Below are positions 11,101 to 22,457 of a stretch of 64,000 bases of DNA, piece after piece. This DNA is from Galaxea fascicularis (Eukaryota > Cnidaria > Anthozoa > Scleractinia > Euphylliidae), in contig OX419345.1 of NCBI GenBank assembly GCA_948470475.1, positions 15,570,170-15,634,169 on the forward strand, written 5' to 3'. Position 1 is the first letter of the stretch, and the number at the start of each line of letters is the position of its first letter. Under the pieces are notes generated by a model. It saw nothing but the letters and a program-made list of their open reading frames with translations, was not told where the DNA came from and searched no databases. Both the position numbers and the translations under genes were made by a program.

Positions 11101-14100
11101 CACAACATAAGATTTTTAAAAAAGTATGGAGCTGAATTGGAAATTCTGGAGGGGTGGGGGTGCAACCCACACATTTGTATTTGTTTTTGTTTTTTTATTT
11201 GATTGTAATTACATACAGAATACAAGCTGACCTTTAGGAAGTATTCCTTGAAAAAAATGTCTTTGAAAAGCAAGTACAATCAAACTTTAAATTTTGCATA
11301 TTACCAGGTACATATTTGTACATGTAGACTGTACTGTAAAATACTTAATCAGTGTTCTTAGTTGAACCTGTAACTCTTGTCAAGGGAGTTCCTAGTAAGT
11401 GTTACGGCTGTAGAAGTGTCTCGATAAGTAGATACCTTTGGCCATGTACTTCAATGTTACTGCTGAAAATAGCACAGTAACAGCTGTTCAAAGTTCTATT
11501 GAGAACCCTGTTAATTATGGAAATTTTTCTTCAGTAGTTCTAAAAGCTTCTAAAATAGAAAAAAGAAAGTTCAAGAAACCTCAGCTTATAAAAATGCTTC
11601 ACTTGGTACTTCCTATTGCCAGGAATAAGCATGATTGAAACTTCATCGCCTTTATTTTTTTTTGTGTTTTAGTCAGGTCTGCTGGACAGAAAGCGTATCT
11701 TGGATATTCTCTGTTCATTTTATGACAATGCAGGAGAAGCAATAAGAAATGCTTTAGAGAACCCAAGAAAATGTGAGTGTAAATTGCATGAAACCAATTT
11801 TTTCTTGGTTTATTATAACAGTTATAGTAACAATTACTATTATTGTGAATGATGTACTGGTATATGAAATGAATCATATGAACTGCAGAAATGAAATCAA
11901 ATGAAGACTGATCCTCGCAGTTGTGTATGCAATAATTGAAGGGCTGAGACAATAACCAACCTATGTCTAATTTTAGGTCATTTTTCGATGTTGCTTGGAC
12001 TTGTCCGAATTGTTGCATATGAACTGTAATTTGATTGTAAAACATTGTTCAGTACCGGTACTTTTTGAGTTTGGGTGAGTTTGTACTGGACAATGTTTTA
12101 GAATCAAATTACAGTTCATATGCAACAATTTGGACAAATCCAAACAAGATCGAAAAAACGACCTAAAATTCGACATAGGTTGGTTATGCTCTCAGCCCTT
12201 CAATTATTATATGCAATTGCAAAATAAGCCTGAAAAAATAATTTAGGACTTCAATGGGTTTGAACCCGTGTCCTCAAACCCCGTTGAAGTCCTGAATTTT
12301 TTTCAGGCTTCTTTTGCAATTGCATATAATTACGTACACAACTGCGAGGATCAGTCTTCATTTGATTTTGAGTTATAGTAATATTTATTGTGAATCATTA
12401 CTTCACAAATTTTGGGTTTTAGGATTGTGCTGAATCAGAAGTTAGCATTAGTTTTATCAGCCAGTTTTCATTGGTACATCTTCATCGTGCAATAAAAAAG
12501 TATGATCTTCATGATGTAAAGGAAAGGTTTGAGGCAATCTTGGAAATGATGTCCTTTAAAATTTAGAGCATCGGGATCAACTTACAGTATATATAGAGGT
12601 GTCAACAGGGTATAGTTAGATCACGATGTAATAATAAGAATAATAATAATAATAACTTTATTTAAGTCTCAAATCTTATAGCCGGGCACATGGGCCCTAC
12701 TAATTGGGGAGACAGATGTAGCAGCTGTCCAAGGCAATCATGCATTTGAACTCTGACCTATTATCACTTCCTGATACCAATGAACTTTTCAAGCCACGTG
12801 TGGTATGATAGTAAAGATATGATGTTTTCAAACCAATCAGGCATGGAAACTGAGCACCTTGTAGAATTAGAACATACCCTCTAGATCTTACACTGGTCAC
12901 AGATGGCAGACTTGTCTTTGAATATTAACTAGGGAGTTAAATAATCGCACAACCTTTTTCATTATTTATTTGTTTGTGCATTATTGTGCTCAGGGCCTGT
13001 TTTGGAAATAGAAGAAACAAATGATGAAGATGAACTGTTGAATTTCAAGCAAGATGTTGAACCAGACACACAGGATGACCAGAAACCTTCAATGGAACAA
13101 GCAGAGGCAGAAGACAAGCTACAAGAAAGTGCTGAGGCAAAGGAAAGCACCAAGACTGAAGAACAAGCTACAGACAGAGAAACTGTGAATGAAACGACAG
13201 AAGAGAATGCAACAGGGGACAAAGATGAAGTTAGGGATGGTACTACAGAACAAGCTGAGAATGAAGATGATGGCAACGAGAAAACAACAGGTAAGCTTTG
13301 TGTTATGCATAGAAAACTACACTGTACATAGATACTTTACAGTTCAACATGCAGAATCTCCATACAGTTTTGTTTATACTATATTTGTTATCATGGCATG
13401 TTGCAGATTTTAGAGAAAGTTGGATTTTGAGGCCAATCGTGACTTGTGACTTGTGTTTTGTGCACACTGGCAACAAAAATTAATGATATTTTTATTAATA
13501 ATCACAGTCTTCAGCAGTGTCATTTGTAATCACCAAATGCAAATTTTAGCATTTGTTTGAATTGTTAACTCAGATGCTCAAGAAGTTAGTCAAGCTGAGC
13601 AGAAGGAAAATGAAGAAGACCAGAGAGAGCAAATCAGGAAACAGTTACTTGACGACGAGGAGGAAGACAGAAAGTTGTTGGAAGCCATTCCTGACGAAAG
13701 TATGTCAAGCATGAATTTTTTTATTAATTTTGTAAATGCGCGCATTAGCTTGTTCTTGTTTTCCTTCTCGATGGTTTAGAAGTACAGTAGGGCGCATTTT
13801 ATTACCCAATCGAATAGAACAAAGTAGTTGAAAGCCGCTCTACATCTCTCTCAAACAAACCCAGTGTTAATCTCTCTTTTCTGTCATAGTCGATGATCAG
13901 ATGTCAGATCAAGAGGACACGGAAACATCAGCTAGCACTCTGCCGAGACCAAAATCAGTGACTGAAGGATCAGCGTTTGATGAGAACTCACTGAACCAGC
14001 CCCAGTTTATCAATCTGTTGGAGAAATTTCTTGGACAAACGCCAATCAAGTAAGTTAAGAATCAATGCCTAATTACTGATGCTTATTTAAACCCTTTAAC

Positions 14101-17100
14101 TAACAGGAGTTATTAACATGTAACGTCTCCTCACAATTTCAATACACTATAAAGCAAACAGGTGACGAGAATAGACAAAGTTATCAGTGGGAGGGTGTTA
14201 ACAAATAAATCGCTTTTTGCCTCATTTTTGTTTTATTTTGTTACAGGCACGTTTTTGATGATCTGGTTCGTTTTGTACGAGCGTCGTATATTGAAACAGA
14301 TGATGAAAGAATTGCACGAATGAACAAGGTGTGTGTGGAGCTACAGGAGTTTTATAACATTTTATTGTTAGTCAGTGAAGTCGGTATCACAATGGGCCTA
14401 TTTCCACACCAACTTTAAGTGATTACTAAAAGTGATCGTTAAGTGCCATGGCAAGTCAAAGATGATACGTACACTGTAGATATGTTTATTCGCTCGCTCT
14501 GGCAGTAAAAACTGAATTACAGCGAGGGGTCAGAAGAAAACGGACCACAACATGCACGTGCTTAAAAGCAGTTGACATCTTTTTCACCTACTCTGTCTCT
14601 TCGACGTTGTCTTCCTTAAATTCAATTGCACTTAGACTTAACTAAACCAATTTTATTACCACTAGTGAGCTGGTCCTTCGACTATGGTCATAACAGGCGA
14701 CATAAATTTGATAATGTTTTTTTTTAAGTTTTCTCAACTAGTCTAAGTAGATGAGATGAAATGGCCATCGTAAGTCTCTTCTATGCTGAATCTCTTTACA
14801 GTAGCGGCCTGCATACAGGCGCTAGTAGTTTGCAAGACAGTGATTTGCCGGCGAAGCGCGCCACAGGTACAAGTGCTCCATATTCGAGAGCAAACAAACT
14901 GTTCACAGCCTACTCTTCACATGTATCAACTCGGTTGATAAGACTACCCCTCCCACCGATTCAGTAACATTTTCGTTTGAAATGAATCCCCTTATCACAA
15001 AAGGTTGATTAGTACCCGAGAGCAGTTTTCAATTGTCGTAAATTCAAAACCAAAGCAATTACTCCAGCCAATCCCAACAGACCGAAACAGTGCAGTGAGC
15101 CAATCAGAATTCGAAGCAATTACACGTGACCGGCGGAAAACGCGGGAAAGTGACCCCGTGCAAGGCGCGATTGGTTTTGGATTTGCTTCTCATTGGTTGA
15201 GAAAATGACGCGGTTTTTGCTGGCCAATCACAGAGCAGAGCAATGCAAAAACAAAGCAAACGCAATTTAATATGATGCCCAATTGAAAACCACTCTTGTT
15301 CATCAATTAATTAAATCTTCTTCGTTGATTCGTCAGGCTCGCATGGATGCTCGCTCTGCTAAGAGGCGTCGTCAAGTGGACGTACTCTATGAATTATGGG
15401 ATGTGAACACCTCCGGATACCTAGAGTTGGACGAGATACAAGTTGTGTTAAGCAAGTGGCGATCAGATGGGATGGATACCTTCAAAGAGGGTAAAATATA
15501 GCAAATCTCCATGAGTTTAATTTCAGGCGCAGAAAAAATCCCTTGTGGTCTTGGCTTTCCCTAGCCTGAGATGGCGTTTGTTTGAATGGTTCACCTGAAT
15601 TTGAATTAGGAATCTTTTCTATCCCTCAATTTTGAAATCTAATTGATATTTTAACGTGTGTAAACGAATAGTTTTCAAAGGTAAAGTAGTAGACAAATCA
15701 ACGTAACCGTCTGTTTTCTTTGCGTTTTAATACCAGCCTTACAGGTATTCGGTAAAGTGAACAGCACCCTTAATAAGCGCTCTTTCCGTGAGTGTATTGA
15801 TGCCATTGTCCAGACTTCAGCTGACGAGGACGCGTTTGAATTACTTATTGACTTCCTTACCAGGAGCGTGGAGGTAGGCTTGGATATTCTTTACGGATAT
15901 TCCCCAACAAGATCATTGATTAAAAAGACCATTTGTCGATACCGTCCTCTGCTTGACTTAAGACAGATTTAGCAAACACGGCGCAAGGTCAAAATAAGAA
16001 CGCGAAAGCGCGAGGAAAGGACTGAACAGTATTTGCTCAGTTTTTGCCATTCTACACTTTTGCAAGTGTTTAATTTTGGTACCCCTTAACATCTTGTCTG
16101 TTTCCTTTTAAACTGTGGTCTCTATCTGCAGCGGTCTTTTGAGGAGCGCAGGCGTGGTGATGCACGAAAACGTTGGATGACAATGATCGATGCCGCTGCC
16201 CAAACAGGAGGCGCACAACTGGATCCAGTCTACCGCGCGGTTTATCACGTGCTTAACAAAGACACAGAGGAGCACGGGAAAGGAAAGATAATCAGTGCGT
16301 CAGTGAGCATGCTTGAAAACAACGATGATGCATCTCTGCTGTTCCGTGGCGAAACAGTATTACGTTACGTTTCTTGTACCATGGATGACATTCCGCATGT
16401 GCTGGGTAAAGTGTTGTACCGAGATATGAAGGCAATTAGCTGGAATGTGTTGGACACTGGAAAACCCATTCACGTGCCCAAAGTGTCGACTCACTCGGGG
16501 ATAGTGATGTGGAATCCTTACAGGAAAGAGGAGGTAATGATCACCTTTAACTCAGTTTGGAAAGAAGAAGTAGCCTGAGGCCAGGACTGAACGCGCAGTG
16601 GCGCAGGGGATTGTGAGATTGTTTTTTGAGGGGGGAGGGGCAGGGGTGGAGGAATGTAAACTATGAAAATGTCGAAACACTGCAGCTGTTTTGCGCCTTT
16701 GGGTACTAATGATCTCAATAACTTATCGGGATTAGCATTTTGTATAACACCGAAAGAGCAAGAATTTCGGCTGTGTATGTTCACCTTAGCTTTCCTCCCC
16801 CACTCCCCACCCCCTGAAAGGAATCCCACAATCCTCACGCGCCTACTCTCGGTCCTAGTCCTCTTCTAAGTGGGCTATTTCACAATGGTGTGCTTAGTGA
16901 TCCAGCCTTAAAAAAGGGCTAGAATTGACAGTTGTTTTCGTATAAATTTACTTGTTTATCGTAACTGAACGACGGTGACCAGCATGAGAGCCAAACAATA
17001 AAGGTAAAGGGGAGAGAGGGTACCTACAAAAAGTACGTTATACTTCAAGCTTAGACGTCTTTCACATCAGTAACTTCTCTCTCAGGGTGGAGACGGTTCG

Positions 17101-20100
17101 TTCATTGCTTTGCCTCTCAAAGATCACGAGCGGCGTGTTATCGGCATCCTTGGTATCGACACTCTAGCAGACCCCCACAAACCAGTGTTTATTACCCATG
17201 AGATCAGCTTTTTCCAGGGCGTGGCCAAGGCCCTTAGCCAGGCTATCCAGTTTGCGGACATCCGACGGAAGACCCTTAGAGTCGCAGAGTCAGCGGTATC
17301 GTGGATTCTTCGGCGCAGCCCTAATGTACAGAACGTTAATGTGTACCTCGTGGAGCCCGGATTGAGGGTGAGTTGTGATACACTTTCGGGACCTCGCCAA
17401 ATCCGTGTAATGATCAGCATGAAGCAACAATAGAAGGCTATCTTTCTTCAAGTTTCGTTCGGAAAACTCGAGAGAATACGATATGCCAAAGTCTTCACAA
17501 GGGAAAAGACTAGTGAAGTTAACTTTGCAACTGACATTGGTGGTAGAAGCTACCCGAACCATGCATTTCAAACTAGAACGTGTTGCGCTTGTTCAGTACA
17601 GTTGTTAAATCTGCCCTGTATCCTTCATTGTGTGTTTCGACAGCCGGGAAATGAGATTTCCTCCAGGAAAAGTTCGCTGTTTTCGGGGACGCTGTTTGAT
17701 TGTCTCTTTTTTGTTGAATCGCTTCGGGAAAATGAGAGTTTGTGTGAAGTTTGAGGGGTTTTTTTTATTGCTATTATTAATCCTTGTTGTCGCCATTTAA
17801 GTTCATTGTTCTCTTTCGCCTTGCATCTGATCTATTTCCAGCCGACTGATGGTTTGGTCCTTCGTCGAATGATGACCTTAGCTCATAATGGAGTGAGTCA
17901 ACACTACACAAATCCACCAAGGTTGGACAGGAGAGATAATCTATTCAGGTAAGAATATCCCCAAGACATCTCTTATGTGTCATAGGAACAACAAGGAGAG
18001 AAATGCAGATAAAATGGTGTGACGAATGTCAAATGTTTGGTTTGTATTTTAGAGACTACTTGTTTAAATGTGTCGAGAGTTCGGAAACAATCACCGCCGA
18101 TGCTTACGGCGAGCGTCACATGGCGTTTCCTCTCAGGGATGGGGAGGGGAGAGCTGTTGCTGTTGTAGACATCAGTATTGGTGAACTGAAGGCTCTCCCT
18201 CCACATGAGGACAGAGAGATACAGCGCATGCTCCGACTGCTGGCCATTGCGCACAGAGAGGTGGCTCGAGAGATAACCACAGGTGCAGCTGAGAAACGCA
18301 TTGTCTTGGGTGAGTTGGAGTTTCTTTGTTTTTATTCTTTTACATCCGCTATTTTACAGACCAAATCTAGCTGATTGGCATTACCTTTTGCATCCGAACA
18401 TGGAATGAGCACTTTTTCACAAGATTCCAGTTTGACTGTAATCGCCGCTTTGGAGCAGGGTTCTGGAAGGGCAACCTTACACAAAAATGTTTCTAAAAAG
18501 GACGGTCAATCAGTGAATTTTCGTGGACTCCTGTAATACGCTAGTTACTGTGTGACAAATCTTGTACGATATTTGCCAAATTGGAAAATTTATTTTGAAC
18601 GCTAAACTATTTCACTGTAGGACAGGCTTTGAATTTCGGGTGAAGAAATACGGGGTGTTTGACGTATTGAGTGAACTGTTGCCAGACCTAACCCAAAAAT
18701 GTTGTGGAGCTTTAATGTTTGTACTAGCGTTCGCTCTGGTGAACATTGGGGTGTGTGTTGGGTGGGGGTATGCTCCTTCAATAATAAGTCTGTTTTCGGC
18801 GTGCAATTCGTGGCAGATTTCGTTACTGCTTTTCTTTCAACCATTATGTCTGTTTAGAGGTGGAAAAGGAATATGAAGACGCGCGTATAGATGTTCTTTT
18901 TGATCGACTCATGCTCCTGGATCTGAGAGAGAATGTGGGCCGTCTGGACGCCAGGTATTTCATCTTGAGTTTTTTCTTTGTTTATGTAACGTAATTTTTC
19001 AGTGCTTTCTCTCTTCCTATAACTCAGTTTTTCTAATTACTAGGTAGTATTTAATAAAAACATATGCGTCACCCGTGTATCCTCTATATTAATAATTATA
19101 TAGGTTTTTTATTATTCCAGGCTGCAAGCCCCCTTCTTTTCATTATAATTTCGTTATGATGTTATTGTCAAATATATGGAAGGGGCGGGGGAGATAAAGC
19201 TTGCTGTTGCACCTCTGTGTGACTATACATCGACGTGTAGACGGGAGGGATCAAATTTAAAAGTTAAATCAATATTACCTCAGTAGAGGGGAAACCTGTG
19301 TGTGTGTTATAACGTAAATGACAAAAAATGAGGCATTTGATCGATTTACCCAGCTTAAGCCACGCAAATTCGATTTCGCGAAACGATGGACATGAAAAGT
19401 AACCCCAAAATACTGACCAAGTTTTCTGAGAATTTTAGCCTAAAAGAACAATTACAAAGCTGTGATAAAAAATTGGAATTATTGCCTTCTTTTGATATCT
19501 CGTGAACTGTGCTCTTTGCCATCAATCTCGGTGAGATCGCCGAGATCAGGTGCGTCTTACCGTTAATGGCGGCCATCTTGATTTTCAAATGTACCAAGTC
19601 ATTTGAAAATCAAGATGGCCGCCATTAACAGTAAGGCGCTCGATCTCAACGATCTCATGGAAAAATGGAGGACTGTGAACACTCTAGGAGATCGATTGTG
19701 TGGTCAGCTTGTTGGCGGAGCCGAACTGTAATATTGTATATAATTGATTATTAAATGAAATGAAATTACTCTAGATACTTCGTTTTGAGTGGGATATTAT
19801 AAAATTATCCTGGTCAGTGGTGACGCTTAAAAGGCCTTTGTGTTTTAAGGTGTTCCATGTTAACGTAGCATATCGAGCGATATTTTAACAACCTTAAACT
19901 GCCTCGTCAGACGTTACCGGCGCGCTGTTACACGAAGTAACAAATTCTTATGTGTAACATCATCTTTTAATTAACATTAAGTTAAAACAGGTTTGTTTGT
20001 AATTTAAATTGGAATGATTGAATTTCGCAGAGCGTTTGCTGAGATCAAGAGCTACAAAGACCCGCCCAAAGTTATTCACGATATTCTCAAGGCAGTATTA

Positions 20101-20890
20101 GGAATCTTCTATGCAGACCGTCAACAGAAGGAGCGGTTTAACGAATGGAGCACGTGTAAACAGCTGGTAAATGCCGATCTGGTTCGGCTGATCACATCTT
20201 ATGATCCCACGGCTAAGAGCAACGCACGGGGAGTGGATGCCAAATCCCTGGCAGCCACATTACAGAGTGAGTATGCAGAACTAAACCTTCCCTTTAGTAA
20301 ACATTCAATTTCTTAGGGGGAAGGAAGAGACGTCAAGCCCAAACTGGGAAATATTGGATTATTTTGAACCAATATTGAGTAATACTGGGAAAATATTGAT
20401 ATCTTAAGGGCCGATGTTAGGGAAATATTGGTCTCCTAGGGACCAAGTCGTTGACAAGTATTGTTTTCTTGGCGACCAGTACACAGAGCTGTTGTTCTCT
20501 CAAGCACCGGCACTGGGGACTCATTGGTCTCTCGAAGACCAATATAAGGCAAATATTGTCCTCTGGAGGACCAGTATTAGGCAAATGTTGATCTCCCCAG
20601 TTCTCCTCTCCATGGTTGGCGTCCAATACTAACTGTTGTTTTCCTCGTGTTTTTATTTGCTAGGTGTACCTCAAGGAGCAGTAGCTAAACACGGTTCGTT
20701 ACCAGCTCAATACCTGTTTAACTGGGCATTCGTGTGCTTGTCGTTGATCGAACACACCGAGAAGATGAGTGAAACACGCCCAGGAAAAGTCGTGAGCCCA
20801 CAGGCAAAGAGCGAAGTGGTTACCGACTTTGGAAAGGGACGACCCTCGCCCCAGGACACTTGGACTCGGTCAGAAGTGACCGATGGGTAA
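8143..20890 (+). CDS. EFCAB5: EFCAB5-like EF-hand and GAF-domain protein, complete, 19 exons
   Basis: Exons: 8143-8988, 9988-10054, 10379-10452, 10558-10670, 10803-10845, 11673-11772, 12994-13290, 13574-13699, 13890-14049, 14247-14328, 15337-15490, 15737-15873, 16132-16533, 17086-17367, 17842-17948, 18053-18309, 18858-18954, 20031-20266, 20664-20890. All junctions are GT-AG and in phase; total 3807 nt, 1268 residues, stop TAA. Residues 80-290 are a basic coiled region with [13 protein letters not shown] and [11 protein letters not shown], the pattern by which I recognise EFCAB5. Residues 415-513 are an acidic E/D/T-rich linker. Residues 658-669, [12 protein letters not shown], form a canonical calcium-binding EF-hand loop. 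Residues 734-961 (exons 13-14) look like a GAF domain, and 962-1083 like a second, diverged one. The human homologue is somewhat longer (about 1500). EFCAB5 is poorly characterised; a ciliary or sperm-flagellar role is inferred, supported by the upstream X-box. The start is the first ATG of the long first-exon frame. Confidence 0.85.
11058..11170 (-). repeat. Dispersed repeat, copy 1 of 2
   Basis: This 110-bp block contains CCATGGGGAAGGGGGGTGGG and, further on, GGAAATTCTGGAGGGGTGGG. It is the reverse complement of 48032-48130. No ORF or terminal repeats are clear. It lies in intron 5 of EFCAB5. Confidence 0.5.
11891..12368. mobile_element. Composite foldback element with nested palindromes
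   Basis: Three inverted repeats sit in intron 6 of EFCAB5. The outer arms 11891-11927 and 12335-12368 (ending TCAAATGAAGACTGATCCTC and its complement) enclose two inner hairpins. The first inner hairpin has arms of about 125 bp (11930-12054 and 12083-12209, 28-bp loop). The second has arms of about 47 bp (12211-12257 and about 12277-12324). There is no coding capacity. Most likely one foldback transposon inserted in another, or one element with compound stems. Confidence 0.7.
12636..12735 (-). mobile_element. LINE 3'-end fragment with (TAA)n tail
   Basis: An ATAATAATAATAAT run, then ACTTTATTTAAGTCTCAAAT and CTACTAATTGGGGAGACA. The same order (microsatellite, A/T-rich ACTTTATT, CTAATTGGGGACAC) recurs at 35457 and, diverged, at 49757, where it is attached to reverse-transcriptase coding sequence. 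The call therefore rests on comparison within the window. Confidence 0.5.
15040..15290. repeat. CCAAT/ATTGG-rich dispersed repeat, copy 1
   Basis: A block with CCAATCAGAATTCGAAGCAA and ATTGGTTTTGGATTTGCTTC followed by TCATTGGTTGA. It resembles 62535-62785, which contains ATTGGTTTTTGCTTCTCATT then GGTTGAAAACG. It lies in intron 10 of EFCAB5 and is non-coding. Confidence 0.5.
19556..19635. repeat. Near-perfect 36-bp inverted repeat with 8-bp loop
   Basis: Arms 19556-19591 and 19600-19635 are reverse complements with one mismatch, centred on TACCAAGT. Both arms carry AAGATGGCCGCCATTAA. It lies in intron 17 of EFCAB5. It could form a strong hairpin in the pre-mRNA. Probably a palindromic MITE core: GATCTC-containing flanks continue the symmetry imperfectly on both sides. 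Confidence 0.75.
20350..20630. repeat. Diverged tandem repeat of short hairpins
   Basis: Units of roughly 50 bp repeat GGAAATATTG-like segments alternating with small palindromes: TTGGTCTCCTAGGGACCAAG, TTGGTCTCTCGAAGACCAAT and TTGTCCTCTGGAGGACCAGT. It lies in intron 18 of EFCAB5. No coding potential. Confidence 0.5.
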
Positions 20891-21832
20891 ACTAGATGGA
20901 GGTTTGGTATCGATCGAGATTCGCCACCATCTTGCAACCGCAGAGATGCAGTGATTAAAAGTGGGATGTTCATGTATCTAAGAGAGGCATGAGTCAGAGT
21001 GCAGTCTGAGAAACAAGTCAATTTGACTGAATTTCACTGGTATAATGTGGCGACGCACCTACAGTTCAGTGATACCAAATAACGTGCTAGTTGAAAGTTG
21101 TCACTATAAATTTGCACTGTAAATATGACCAGGCGAAACAAACTAAACAACTTCACTCTTATTTAAGTCACACGAAACGCGTTCCCTGAATAGTGAAAGA
21201 AGAGATGGACTAATCACGGCAAATACATTTATTTTACCTAAAGTAGCAAGTGTGTTCCAAGTTACCGAGCTTTTGCATACAGTTTATATCAAATCGAATG
21301 TCTGAGATATTGTCTGTAAATAGCAAAAGGAATGCATGTCCACTGAAGTAGTCAGTCGTGCCCAGTTATATTGGCAACCAGCTGAACAAAAGTCAAGGAT
21401 GAAGGGAACCCGAAATTGTATCGATGGTTTTTTCCCAGGCGGGGCAATAATTTTTTTTGCTCACCTAAAAACTATTTACGAATTGTTATGTAAGTGCTAG
21501 TAAATTTGGATACTTTCGAAAATATCAGAGGTTTATCTCAAACTCGCACATTTAGAAGGTTATAAATTAAACAGTAGCTGTATGCAAACATCCCCGCCTC
21601 TAAAAGTATCATATATCCAGAAACTTCGTTATCCCTGTTCAGTGAACAGAAAATGAGTGACTCTGGAAAGTTTTGATACGTTTGTGACATGTGACATTAA
21701 CCTAGAAAACCTTTTTCACTGTTATACATTTCTACTACTTCTAATGGTACATTAGATTGTAAACGGTTCTTTCATCATTTGCCAATTAGGATTCATTGGT
21801 AGATCACCCATACTAGTTTCTATTACTTTTGT

Positions 21833-21838
21833 AATAAA
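21833..21838 (+). terminator. Possible EFCAB5 polyadenylation signal
   Basis: AATAAA occurs about 940 bp after the EFCAB5 stop, in an otherwise gene-free stretch. It is the first canonical hexamer I noticed on the plus strand; usage is unproven. Confidence 0.25.
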
Positions 21839-21859
21839 CAAACTGTTGAAGTTGTCTTC

Positions 21860-22083
21860 TTATGTTTGGTTTCCATATGATCGCTTCGATCGTGTTACAC
21901 TCGCTGAGAGAAAACCAAAATTCCATGTCTGCTGGAGGAAAGCCCATTTGGAAACTTTCGATCGCTGCGATCACAGTCGCTACGATCGCTACAATAGCAG
22001 ACCAAGGCGTTTCCATATGATCGCTGCAAACGCTGAACACGTTTTTCGGCAATACTAGCCATCATATTGAAACCAACCATAAA
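21860..22083. mobile_element. MITE with GGTTTC-type ends and CGATCGCT subrepeats
   Basis: The left end TTATGTTTGGTTTCCATATG is complementary to the right end CATATTGAAACCAACCATAA, with few mismatches. The interior repeats CGATCGCTGCGATC- and TACGATCGCTAC-like palindromes and a second copy of GTTTCCATATGATCGCT at 22010. It is 224 bp with no ORF beyond chance. Confidence 0.65.
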
Positions 22084-22457
22084 TGAGATTCAGTTTTGAT
22101 TTCGTTAAGATCTGGTGTCACTCACTTGAAGAGCTATAATAGGATTATTATGGCTCTTGCTCAAGATAATAAGATTTTGTTTTCGATGTCTGCTAGCTGT
22201 GGACTTTTTGTCAGTGTTGCATCATCTCGGACGACAGCACTTAACTAAAGTCGATCAAAGTTGTGCAGTCGTTTTATCACAGATTATATGCATACGCAGT
22301 AGAGTGGTTTCTAATTGATTGTCGGAAAACCAAAAGCTTTCTCGACCGGGCCTACATAATATCCTGCCAACTACAACTTCCCTGTTTCCAGAACTATTCA
22401 TAATACCACTATTAACAACTTTTTAAAAACTGCTTCTCATGGTAGCCACGCCCTATG

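Noticed and set aside
12962..13310. Ser/Val- and Cys-rich minus-strand ORFs
   Set aside because: Antisense shadows of the acidic exon 7 of EFCAB5.
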